DNA from: Sedimentisphaerales bacterium
GTDB taxonomy: Bacteria; Planctomycetota; Phycisphaerae; Sedimentisphaerales; Anaerobacaceae
Direction: 5' to 3'
NCBI GenBank assembly: GCA_016933985.1
Contig: JAFGTU010000440.1
Coordinates: 1 to 6,776 of the forward strand
Length of the DNA stretch: 6,776 bases
Of this stretch, positions 1-6,776 are shown one piece after another (within the stretch, counting starts at the first letter, position 1; the number at the start of each line of letters is the position of its first letter). A program made the position numbers and the translations under genes. Below the pieces are notes generated by a model, which searched no databases, was not told the origin of the DNA, and saw only the letters and a program-made list of their open reading frames with translations.

Positions 1-2100
1 GCGGCGTGGCAGCGTTTGGCTCGCGATAGCACGCTGCCACGGTTCTTCCGTGGCACAGCTGAACGGCGGATTGCGGAAACAAAGCGTCTCCGGCAAGGAT
101 TACCCGGGCGAGACCCCGCTGCTTACCGGGCGGCTCTGCCGGACCTGCCGGAGCCGGCTGCCGTCTTCCACGTCGCGCCGGATGGAGATGATAAGACAGA
201 CGGTTCCCTGGCAAGACCGTTCCGGACCCTTGAGAAGGCGCGTGACGCCGTGCGGGAGTTGAAAAATTCACATAGCGGAGTTCTGCCCAAAGGCGGCGTG
301 CGAATAATGATCGGAGGCGGCTCTTACTTCGTTGATCACACGCTCAACCTGTCGGCCCAGGATTCAGGCACAAGCGAAACGCCGGTTGTCTATCAGGCCG
401 CGCCCGGCGATTCGCCCATCCTTCGGGGCGGTATTAGGATCACCGGATGGAAGCCGATTTCGGATGCAAAGCTTTGCGAAAAGCTCGATGCTTCGGTCCG
501 CAAGCAGGTTGTGGAAACGGACTTGAAGAATCTGGGCGTTACCGATCTGGGTGACGCGACCGCGCTGCGTCGTCGGCCTGAGCTGTTCGTGGACGCCGCG
601 CCGCAAACCCTCGCCCGATGGCCCAACGAGGGCTTCGTCAAGACCGGCGAAGTCCTGGGCAAGGAGACCTTCAAGGTCTGGAATACGATCCAGGGATGCA
701 AAGACGGCAAATTCCGCTACCTCGAAGGCCGTCCGAGCCGGTGGCTTGATGAGACGGATGTCCGCCTGTACGGCTACTGGTTCTGGGACTGGTTCGAGGA
801 GTATCAGAAGGTCGCTTCGATAGACGCTGATGCTCGCACCTTTACGCTGTCTGCGCCTTATTCCAATTATGGCTTCCGCGAGGGCCAGCGCTATTACGCC
901 GTGAACGTTTTCCGCGAGATCGACTGCCCCGGCGAGTGGTATCTGGATCGCGCCGCCGCCATGCTCTACTGGCTGCCGCCCGACGGCATCGACGTATCGA
1001 AGGCCGAGGCGGTGCTGAGCGTATTCGACCAGCCATTCGTTGCTCTCGATGACGTCGAGAATGTAATAATCCTCGGGCTGACCCTGCAGGAAGCGCGCGG
1101 CGACGCAATCCGCATCAGAGGCGGAGCCGACTGCCTGGTCGCCGGCTGCACCATACGTCAAATAGGCGGCGACGCCGTTGTCGTCCAGGGCGGGAATCAT
1201 CACGGCATCTTCGGATGCACGATGAACACCCTCGGCTGCGCCGGGGCGAGGGTCGCTGGCGGCGACCGCCGGAAACTAACCCCGGGAAATCACTTCGTCG
1301 AGAACTGCACCGTTTTCGATATTTCGCGCCTCAAACGCACCTACACGCCCGCCGTCCATCTCGACGGGTGCGGCAATCGCATCGCCCATAACCTGTTTGA
1401 GAAAATGCCTTCCTCTGCAATGCGCATCGAAGGGAATGATCACCTTATTGAGCTGAATCTGATTCGCAACGTCGTTCAGGAGTCGGACGATCAGGGCGGG
1501 GTCGATATGTACGGCAATCCGCTGTACCGCGGCGTTGTGATTCGCTGGAACCGGTGGACCGACATCCGCGGCGGCACGCACAACGGCGCCGCAGGCGTTC
1601 GCCTCGACGACATGATATCGGGAATTGTGGTCCACGGAAATATCTTTGAAAGGTGCGGCGCCGTCATATTCGGCGGCGTCCAGATACACGGCGGCAAGGA
1701 GAACCTTGTCGATGGCAATCTCTTCATTGACTGCCATGCAGCAATCAGTTTCAGCCGCTGGGGCGAAAAACGCTGGCTCGACTCCATCGAGAGGTTTCAA
1801 AACCAGGCCGGCGAGCCGCCTTATTCGACGCGATACCCGGAGCTTGCCGGGCTTAGGGGCGATCCAGATATCAATTTCATCACCCGCAATCTATTCGCCC
1901 GCTGCGGCAGTGTCTTCCTGCGCGACGGCGGCGTTGAGCTGTCGGCCCTGAACGCCGCCACCGGTCGGCCCTTTGAGCCTCAGGCGGCATCGGACGAAAA
2001 GTCCGTTCGCAATGACCCGCAGCTCAAAGAGCTGCTTTTTGAGCCGATTCCGATAGAAGAGATAGGCCCATATACCCATCCGTGGCGGGCGCAGGAGTGA
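1..2100 (+). CDS. Right-handed parallel beta-helix carbohydrate-active protein (GH141-like or unclassified), 5' partial
   Basis: The frame is open from the first base, so the true start is upstream. The first start codon in frame is TTG at 16, with no signal peptide or good Shine-Dalgarno site, and no other ATG, GTG or TTG follows until GTG 250, which would cut into the fold. Numbering from the TTG: residues 50-59 (VFHVAPDGDD) and 68-82 (PFRTLEKARDAV) form the usual entry strand and first helix; SGT..TPVVYQAAPG lies near 117-131; an inserted region holds LFVD...LARWPNEGF (190-207) and PGEWYLDR (305-312); beta-helix coils run about 348-580 with repeated N/C/G turns (GCTIRQIGGDAV, HGNIFERCG, HGGKENLVDGNLF). 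Acidic pairs D491-D492 and D531-D532 sit where such enzymes often carry catalytic or metal-binding residues. The end FEPIPIEEIGPY (675-686) is a common family terminus. The domain order resembles secreted beta-helix glycosidases such as GH141, but related lyases and unclassified proteins share it, so reaction and substrate are open. It leads a same-strand cluster of exported enzymes. Confidence 0.85.
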   Translation, partial: AAWQRLARDSTLPRFFRGTAERRIAETKRLRQGLPGRDPAAYRAALPDLPEPAAVFHVAPDGDDKTDGSLARPFRTLEKARDAVRELKNSHSGVLPKGGVRIMIGGGSYFVDHTLNLSAQDSGTSETPVVYQAAPGDSPILRGGIRITGWKPISDAKLCEKLDASVRKQVVETDLKNLGVTDLGDATALRRRPELFVDAAPQTLARWPNEGFVKTGEVLGKETFKVWNTIQGCKDGKFRYLEGRPSRWLDETDVRLYGYWFWDWFEEYQKVASIDADARTFTLSAPYSNYGFREGQRYYAVNVFREIDCPGEWYLDRAAAMLYWLPPDGIDVSKAEAVLSVFDQPFVALDDVENVIILGLTLQEARGDAIRIRGGADCLVAGCTIRQIGGDAVVVQGGNHHGIFGCTMNTLGCAGARVAGGDRRKLTPGNHFVENCTVFDISRLKRTYTPAVHLDGCGNRIAHNLFEKMPSSAMRIEGNDHLIELNLIRNVVQESDDQGGVDMYGNPLYRGVVIRWNRWTDIRGGTHNGAAGVRLDDMISGIVVHGNIFERCGAVIFGGVQIHGGKENLVDGNLFIDCHAAISFSRWGEKRWLDSIERFQNQAGEPPYSTRYPELAGLRGDPDINFITRNLFARCGSVFLRDGGVELSALNAATGRPFEPQAASDEKSVRNDPQLKELLFEPIPIEEIGPYTHPWRAQE
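5..55. repeat. Palindromic repeat with three alternating CGTGGCA cores, inside the reading frame
   Basis: CGTGGCAGCGT at 5-15 is a perfect inverted copy of ACGCTGCCACG at 31-41 (11 bp stem, 15-base spacer). The second arm overlaps another perfect hairpin, TGCCACGG at 35-42 with CCGTGGCA at 48-55 (8 bp stem, TTCTT loop). The CGTGGCA core therefore occurs at 5-11, inverted at 35-41, and direct at 49-55, and two mutually exclusive hairpins can form. This looks like a dispersed REP-type palindromic element rather than ordinary coding sequence, yet the frame of the beta-helix gene passes through it without a stop. No other copy was seen in the window. The outer limits are unknown because it may begin upstream of base 1. 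Confidence 0.65.
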
Positions 2101-2204
2101 ACGTAACGAAACATAGTCGAGCTTGTTGCCGAACCGTCACCTTTCTTCTGTTGGGTATCGAAGGTATCGGCATGAATGAATCGATAACAAGAGGTTCCTG
2201 AGAT
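2101..2204 (+). promoter_or_regulatory. 104-base gap with a ribosome binding site for the first toroid gene
   Basis: This spacer separates the beta-helix gene from the first toroid gene. A GAGG-type Shine-Dalgarno site (AAGAGG, 2189-2194) lies 10 bases before ATG 2205, and an in-frame TGA at 2199-2201 rules out any earlier start, so the ATG is well fixed. A short direct repeat GGTATCG occurs at 2154-2160 and 2163-2169. No clear -35/-10 pair and no hairpin followed by a T run could be found, so neither a promoter nor a terminator is claimed. Confidence 0.5.
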
Positions 2205-3659
2205 ATGCCAAGTCTAATTCTCATCATCGCAACTGCCGTCTGCCTGACCACTGGGCAGAATGCCTTTGGGCATGAGCGAGACTACATTGAAGATTCTGTG
2301 AATGATACGCATCCCCTTGTGACAATTAAAGGGATCCAAACACGTCAACGGCTGTTCTTGGACATCGTTCAGCGCTATGCCGATGCGATGATAGAATACG
2401 GCACGGATGTACATGGGCCTGTGAAGACACGGCTTTTCTTGAGCGCGCTGGATCGGCGGACTCTCGAGCCGCTTACGATTCGTCCTATGCCGCCGGGCGG
2501 GATTCGCAGGGGCGACCGTGCCGGCCTGCCCTGGCGAGAGCTCGTCGGCGCAAATCCGCAAACCGATGAGAATCTGCTGAGAGTGCTCTACGTCCTCAGC
2601 AACATCACCGGCGATGGTCGGTATCGACAAGCAGCGGACCACGAAATCGAGTGGTTCTTCAAAAACGCTCAGTCTCCTGTCACCGGCTTATTGCCCTGGG
2701 GCGAACACCTGTCCTGGCACGCGGTCCTCGACCGGCCGGTCTCCAGCGAAACGGAATTCTCCCACGAATTCGCCAGACCCTGGGTGCTCTGGGACAGAAG
2801 CTTCGAGTTGGCGCAGGAGGCCTCGAAGCGTTTTGCTCTGGGGCTGTGGAACCACCAAATCGCCGACCAGAAAACGGGTGGCTTCGACCGCCACGCCCCC
2901 TATGACCGCCACGGTCCGGCGGACGGCAAGGATTTTCCCCGACACGCCGGTTTCTACATCCACACCTGGGCGCACGCATACAAGCACACCAAGGACGATA
3001 CGTTCCTGCGGGCAATCGAGACGCTGCTCGCGCGGTTCGAACGCAAACGGCAGGGGGGCGACGGCAAGGCGGCGGCGACAATCGGGCCTTTGGACGTCGA
3101 AACGGCGGCGTCTATGGTGACCGAGCCATTGGCTTCGCGGCTCCGCCAATTCGCCGAGATGGAGGACCAGTTGATTCTACGGGACCTGCGAGAGAGCTAC
3201 AGCCGTCCGGACGGAACATGGGCGTTCGAGCCGACGTGGCAGGCGGGCTATGGAAGCGGCGTCACGGCCGATTGGGCTATGTTCGCCCAGGCGCGCTTTG
3301 ACCAGACGGGCAAGGCCGATTTCCGCAATATCGTTGTCGCCGTGGCGGAGGCGTATCTCGACGAACTGCCGACGGAGGATGTCGATGTCTGGCCCATGAC
3401 CTTTGCCCATTTAATCAGCGCTCAGGCGGCGGCCTATAGGCTCGTCCATAATCCGGTCTATCTTGAACAGGCCTGCCGCTATGCGCAGATGGCAGTCGAG
3501 ATGTTCTGGCAGGATAGCCCTCTGCCGAAGGCAAGCCTCAAAACGGACCATTACGAGACGATCACCGGCGCCGATTCGCTCGCGCTGGCATTGTTAGAGG
3601 TTCACGCGGCCATGAACAATCTGGATATGGAGATACCTGCCAATACTATTGACCGCTAA
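2205..3659 (+). CDS. Exported (alpha/alpha) toroid protein, first of a tandem pair, family unnamed
   Basis: A 484-residue protein. Residues 1-22 form a signal peptide (hydrophobic LILIIATAVCL, likely cleavage after AFG), so it acts in the periplasm or outside the cell. The remainder is rich in amphipathic helices separated by short loops, with aromatic and acidic motifs typical of six-hairpin glycosidases and toroid lyases: YADAM (58-62), LFLSALDR (77-84), LVGANPQTDENLLR (113-126), TGLLPWGEHLSW (160-171), HEFARPW (187-193), RHAGFYIHTWA (246-256), DVWPMTF (394-400), and PKASLKTDHYE (441-451) followed by TGAD. Candidate catalytic or binding residues, conserved in the neighbour, are D121, E122, E167, H168, H187, E188, R246, H247, D448 and H449. 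It is about 60% identical by hand count to the next protein over residues 57-282, but lacks about 12 residues after 282 and about 11 more before 347. No exact family is recognised; a glycoside hydrolase or polysaccharide lyase is the best reading. The start follows AAGAGG at 2189-2194. Confidence 0.85.
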   Translation: MPSLILIIATAVCLTTGQNAFGHERDYIEDSVNDTHPLVTIKGIQTRQRLFLDIVQRYADAMIEYGTDVHGPVKTRLFLSALDRRTLEPLTIRPMPPGGIRRGDRAGLPWRELVGANPQTDENLLRVLYVLSNITGDGRYRQAADHEIEWFFKNAQSPVTGLLPWGEHLSWHAVLDRPVSSETEFSHEFARPWVLWDRSFELAQEASKRFALGLWNHQIADQKTGGFDRHAPYDRHGPADGKDFPRHAGFYIHTWAHAYKHTKDDTFLRAIETLLARFERKRQGGDGKAAATIGPLDVETAASMVTEPLASRLRQFAEMEDQLILRDLRESYSRPDGTWAFEPTWQAGYGSGVTADWAMFAQARFDQTGKADFRNIVVAVAEAYLDELPTEDVDVWPMTFAHLISAQAAAYRLVHNPVYLEQACRYAQMAVEMFWQDSPLPKASLKTDHYETITGADSLALALLEVHAAMNNLDMEIPANTIDR

Positions 3660-3663
3660 GGAG
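3658..3663 (+). promoter_or_regulatory. Strong Shine-Dalgarno site overlapping the upstream stop codon
   Basis: AAGGAG begins inside the TAA stop (3657-3659) of the first toroid gene and lies 8 bases before ATG 3672. ATGs at 3665 and 3668 are in another frame, so 3672 is the only ATG that fits the long frame and its signal peptide. The overlap of stop and ribosome binding site argues for one transcript and probably translational coupling of the two paralogues. Confidence 0.8.
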
Positions 3664-3671
3664 AATGATGG

Positions 3672-5165
3672 ATGTATCGTGGTAGAATTTTAGGGATTTG
3701 CGTCGCTGTTCTGGCGGCTGTGTCGGCCAGTCGGGGCGAGGAGCTCGACCTCAAAAAGATATTCCAGGATGGCATTCCCGTTTCGCCGTTCGCAAAGGCA
3801 TTCTATGGTTACGCCGATGCAATGCTCGAGCACGGCAGGGATACTTACGGCCCTCAGAAAACCGGCTTATTCCTAAGCGCTCTGGATAGACAAACTCTCA
3901 GCCCGCTCCAGGACCGTCCGCCGGCGCCGGCCGGCATACGCCAGTCGGATCGGCCGGGGCCTACAGGCGGGCCGCTTGTCGGGGCGAATCCGCAGCTTGA
4001 CGAGAATCTCTTGCGGCTGATGTACTTCCTAAAAGACCTGTCGGCCCAGGACCGCTACTCCCAGGCGGCGGATAGCGCGATCAAGTGGTTCCTCGAAAAC
4101 GCCCAGTCCCCACAGACGGGCCTTCTGCCGTGGGGCGAGCATCTATCCTGGAACGTAATGACCGATGAAATAGCCTGCGGCACCGAAAAGCCGGTGCACG
4201 AGTTTGCCAGACCCTGGCTGCTCTGGCCTAAGTGCTTTGAGCTGGCCCCCGAGCAGAGCAAGAAATTTGCCCTGGGACTGTGGAACAGCCAGATAGCGGA
4301 CCACCAAACCGGGGCATTCAATCGCCACGCAAATCTCCAGGAATCGTCGCCTGAAGCGGGGATGGATTTCGCCAGGCACGCCGGATTCTATATTCGCACT
4401 TGGGCCGAGGCCTATGCTTATACCGGAGATAAGACCTTCCTTACCGCAATCGATACTCTGTTGGGCCGGTATGAGCAAAAGCGTCACCCAAAGACGGGAC
4501 TCATCGAGGTTATGTCTGGCTCGGCCAACGCCAACTCGGCCTTGTCGTTATCGTTAGCCATCGACTGCGACGGCGCGGCACGCAAAGTGCCCGAGCCGCT
4601 GCGGACCCGCCTGCGGCGATTCGCTCTGCGTGAAGATGAGGTCTTCTGCTCGCTGCCGCACGATTTGAAAAACTCTAAAGGCTTCGCGCTGAGCTTCGAC
4701 CTTGCAACGGGCGAATCGGATGGCGCCCTCACCTCGCTCTGGGACGCAAAATACGGAGCCTTCACCACCGGTGCTGTTGCTATGATGTGCGTATCCAGAT
4801 ACCACAACACTGGGAGTACAAAGTATCGTGACCTGATTGTTGCCGCCGCCGATGCATACGCCGATTCGATGCCGACCGACGGCGTTGACGCATGGCCGAT
4901 GACATTTGGCCATGCCATCAGCCTCGAGCTGGCCGCATTCGCAGCCACCGCCCGGCAGAAGTACCATGAACAGGCCTTCAAGTTCGGCGAGAATGCGATT
5001 CGGATGTTCTTCGATAACAGTGTTCTGCCGAAAGCGAGTTTGAAGACCGATCATTATGAGAGCATCACCGGGGCCGATACGCTTGTGCTGGCCCTGGCGG
5101 AGCTCCATTTGTGCACATTGCATATCACGGCAGTGCGGGCGCCTGTTAATACCATCGACCGGTGA
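3672..5165 (+). CDS. Exported (alpha/alpha) toroid protein, second of a tandem pair, family unnamed
   Basis: A 497-residue protein. A signal peptide covers residues 1-22 (MYRGR, then hydrophobic ILGICVAVLAAVSA, cleavage near SRG before EE), so it is exported. The mature part repeats the motifs of the preceding protein in the same order: YADAM (47-51), LFLSALDR (66-73), LVGANPQLDENLLR (102-115), TGLLPWGEHLSW (149-160), HEFARPW (176-182), RHAGFYIRTWA (235-245), DAWPMTF (406-412), and PKASLKTDHYE (453-463) with TGAD. Both proteins end in NTIDR. Acidic and histidine residues shared by the pair (D110, E111, E156, H157, H176, E177, H236, D460, H461) mark a likely active-site cleft. This copy has longer loops at about 272-307 (GLIEVMSGSANANSALSLSL) and 323-358, and seems closer to a full-length family form. 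It probably acts on the same or a related polysaccharide with different fine specificity. Glycosidase versus lyase cannot be decided from motifs alone. Confidence 0.85.
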   Translation: MYRGRILGICVAVLAAVSASRGEELDLKKIFQDGIPVSPFAKAFYGYADAMLEHGRDTYGPQKTGLFLSALDRQTLSPLQDRPPAPAGIRQSDRPGPTGGPLVGANPQLDENLLRLMYFLKDLSAQDRYSQAADSAIKWFLENAQSPQTGLLPWGEHLSWNVMTDEIACGTEKPVHEFARPWLLWPKCFELAPEQSKKFALGLWNSQIADHQTGAFNRHANLQESSPEAGMDFARHAGFYIRTWAEAYAYTGDKTFLTAIDTLLGRYEQKRHPKTGLIEVMSGSANANSALSLSLAIDCDGAARKVPEPLRTRLRRFALREDEVFCSLPHDLKNSKGFALSFDLATGESDGALTSLWDAKYGAFTTGAVAMMCVSRYHNTGSTKYRDLIVAAADAYADSMPTDGVDAWPMTFGHAISLELAAFAATARQKYHEQAFKFGENAIRMFFDNSVLPKASLKTDHYESITGADTLVLALAELHLCTLHITAVRAPVNTIDR

Positions 5166-5261
5166 CGCGGCTGCAAGGCGATTCTTGCCGCTTGCGGATT
5201 GCCTGTGTAGAATGTTCTCATCGGGCTGGCACAACGCCGCCCCATTATTGGAGACGCATTT
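5166..5261 (+). promoter_or_regulatory. 96-base gap with the ribosome binding site that sets the next start
   Basis: GGAG at 5250-5253 lies 8 bases before ATG 5262. The reading frame of the following gene is closed by TAG at 5208-5210, and no ATG, GTG or TTG lies between, so the start is well defined. A small imperfect hairpin (GCAAG 5173-5177 with CTTGC 5184-5188, 6-base loop) follows the previous stop, but it has no T run and is too weak to call a terminator. No clear promoter is seen. Confidence 0.55.
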
Positions 5262-6776
5262 ATGGCAATAGCGAAGATCACCGAAAACACAAGGATTGCA
5301 GTTGCAGCATGTCTAATGTTCACATATTGTCCACTCCGGGCGAACGAGCGGAGCGAACAGATGGCCTCCGACGAGGCCTGTGATATAGCCCCCTTCGGCT
5401 TTCGAGTCTCGGATGCCGACGGCGGATGGTATGGCATTAGATGGGCCGAGCCGAGGAAGGTCAGGCGGGTGATCGTCCGGTTTGAAGAGGGCCAGAGCCT
5501 GCCGGACCCATGCGACGTGAAGCTCCAGTATTGGCACAGGACCTGGGATGGCAAGGCCGACCCGATACTGGCGGAACGGGGGGCTGGCGGGGTGGGATGG
5601 GATGCAATGGATGACTGGACTAACGGCAAGTGGATAGACGGTCGAGCATCCGTCAATGAAAACGGCAGAGCCTGGACGTTCACTTTCCTGCCGATCACCT
5701 CAAAGGAGCTTAAAGGCGTGCAAGGCTCTGGTGTTCCTTACCGCAAAACTCTGTGGATTCGGCTGCTCTTTGCCCGGCCCGTATCGCAACCTCGCAGCCT
5801 GCAGGTCCTCACCGAGTCAGCCTACCAACCCCTGAAAGTCCATATTCATTTCGGCAAGCCAGCCTTATCCGCGGTAAAAACTGCTGGCACGGAAACAGGC
5901 CGTCTTGAGGTGTATAACGGGCGACTTGTGGACTTGCGTCCTATTGACGATGCTCCCGTCAAGATCAGCCCGGACTTGGAATGGTCTCTGCCCGCCGGGG
6001 TGGATGCCGGCATCGAGGCGGATATTCTGATGGCAAGAGACCCCGCCGATGACCGCTACGACCGGACAGTCGCTACGGTTCGCTCAAACCGCCGTCCGTT
6101 CTCGTTCGCAGCCGATGAAGTCGCGCGGGGCGACCGTATTCTCGTTGACGACCTTGGCGTCCTGGTCACACGGGCGCAGGACGCGATAACCCTCGGCGGC
6201 TACCGTGAGGCCCTTGCCACCGGGTTTCGGGGGCGCACGGTGTATGATCGCGTCAAGGACGCTCGTGAGCAGACCCTTTCAAGGGCCTGGAACGATATGC
6301 CGCTCAAGCGCCCGCTCTGGTTTGTCCACGGGCTGCCCGGAAATCGCAATACGATGAGGCATCATCCGAACGGCGATATAGACGTGACGGCGGTCGGTCG
6401 ATGGTTCGGTGTGCAGCGAAGCACGCGAGACAGCGACCGCAAGCAGTGGAATGGAGATATGCTTGGAATCTCGTTCGGATTCCCAGATGAAACGCTGCGT
6501 GGCGGACGTAAGCTGGAAGAAGGCTACCTGCCGCTGGTGCATACCTGGTGGCAGGATGGGCCTGTCTATTACGAGCAAACGACCATCCTGGATGCGCTGG
6601 ATGCCGACCTGAATGATATTGATTTGGACGATCCGACGGTCCTTCTGGTGACTATTAGAATGGTGAATGTCTCGCAGACCCAGCGCGCATCCGCAAAGCT
6701 GCGTTTTGCATCGAGCGCGGGCGGCGAAGGCAAGCTGACCATTCAGCAGGGCCGGGCCGTTGCGCAAACCGACAAA
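5262..6776 (+). CDS. Exported multi-domain protein, N-terminal beta-sandwich part, 3' partial
   Basis: The frame runs 505 codons from ATG 5262 to the last base with no stop, so the gene continues beyond the window. Residues 1-28 look like a signal peptide (K5, R11, then IAVAACLMFTY, possible cleavage after PLRA). VAAC at 14-17 resembles a lipobox, but too little hydrophobic sequence precedes it to call a lipoprotein. Residues 45-95 (FGFRVSDADGGWYGIRW ... VRRVIVRFEEG ... DVKLQYWHRTW) have the strand pattern of an F5/8-type (discoidin-like) binding domain, likely extending to about 190. Residues 190-480 are strand-rich, with DRILVDDLGVLVT (291-303), PLWFVHGLPGNRNTMRHHPNGD (351-372), LGISFGFPDE (401-410) and LEEGYLPLVHTWWQDGPVYYEQT (418-440). 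Such a beta-sandwich commonly precedes a helical toroid catalytic domain in large secreted glycosidases, so a catalytic domain may follow off the window; this is inference. It is probably in the same operon as the toroid pair. The family is not recognised. Confidence 0.8.
   Translation, partial: MAIAKITENTRIAVAACLMFTYCPLRANERSEQMASDEACDIAPFGFRVSDADGGWYGIRWAEPRKVRRVIVRFEEGQSLPDPCDVKLQYWHRTWDGKADPILAERGAGGVGWDAMDDWTNGKWIDGRASVNENGRAWTFTFLPITSKELKGVQGSGVPYRKTLWIRLLFARPVSQPRSLQVLTESAYQPLKVHIHFGKPALSAVKTAGTETGRLEVYNGRLVDLRPIDDAPVKISPDLEWSLPAGVDAGIEADILMARDPADDRYDRTVATVRSNRRPFSFAADEVARGDRILVDDLGVLVTRAQDAITLGGYREALATGFRGRTVYDRVKDAREQTLSRAWNDMPLKRPLWFVHGLPGNRNTMRHHPNGDIDVTAVGRWFGVQRSTRDSDRKQWNGDMLGISFGFPDETLRGGRKLEEGYLPLVHTWWQDGPVYYEQTTILDALDADLNDIDLDDPTVLLVTIRMVNVSQTQRASAKLRFASSAGGEGKLTIQQGRAVAQTDK

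Noticed and set aside
364..1203. 279-codon open frame on the minus strand inside the beta-helix gene
   Set aside because: It is fully antisense to a well-supported protein with family motifs. Its translation has no recognisable domain and is explained by GC-biased codon use on the other strand.
1276..1800. 174-codon open frame on the minus strand
   Set aside because: It is antisense to the beta-helix coils, with no motif and no supporting ribosome binding site.
2614..3120. 168-codon plus-strand frame overlapping the first toroid gene
   Set aside because: The translation is rich in R, S, T and P, which is typical of an out-of-frame reading of a GC-rich gene; the main frame carries motifs conserved in the paralogue.
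5173..5188. Possible terminator after the second toroid gene
   Set aside because: It is only a 5 bp stem with a 6-base loop and no T run, which is too weak for an intrinsic terminator.
5262..5330. Lipoprotein signal (VAAC) in the fourth gene
   Set aside because: Only about five hydrophobic residues precede the cysteine and the hydrophobic stretch continues after it, so an ordinary signal peptide fits better.
4554..5698. Overlapping minus-strand open frames of 226 and 214 codons across the gap after the second toroid gene
   Set aside because: They overlap each other and two supported plus-strand genes, and show no family resemblance or signal peptide.
6279..6767. 162-codon minus-strand open frame near the window end
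   Set aside because: It is antisense to the fourth gene, whose plus-strand frame is open for 505 codons with a good start and coherent protein pattern.

Overview
The window reads as a stretch of a polysaccharide-degrading locus from a moderately GC-rich, Gram-negative-type environmental bacterium. The two large secreted-protein families and the protein style suggest Planctomycetota or a relative (Verrucomicrobiota/Lentisphaerota). This assignment is an inference from style; no rRNA or taxonomic marker is present.

Layout: all four genes are on the + strand. (1) 1-2100 is the 3' part of a right-handed parallel beta-helix carbohydrate-active protein whose start lies upstream of the window. A palindromic repeat (three alternating copies of a CGTGGCA core, about 5-55) sits inside its reading frame. 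(2) 2205-3659 and (3) 3672-5165 are adjacent paralogues, each an exported protein of about 490 residues that looks like an (alpha/alpha) toroid (six-hairpin type) enzyme. They are 12 bases apart, and the ribosome binding site of the second overlaps the stop codon of the first. (4) 5262-6776 is a fourth exported protein that runs open to the window edge. It has 505 codons without a stop, and a search that requires a stop codon would miss it. It looks like the N-terminal beta-sandwich part of a larger carbohydrate-active protein.

The genes are co-directional with gaps of 104, 12 and 96 bases and no convincing terminator between them, so they plausibly form one operon. The likely joint job is extracellular or periplasmic breakdown of one complex polysaccharide: a beta-helix enzyme plus two related toroid enzymes plus a multi-domain accessory or catalytic protein. 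The substrate cannot be named from the sequence. No transporter, sigma/anti-sigma pair, sulfatase, tRNA, rRNA, CRISPR array or transposase is visible.

The most interesting points are the diverged tandem pair of an unnamed toroid family, the in-frame palindromic element in the first gene, and the edge-truncated fourth gene.
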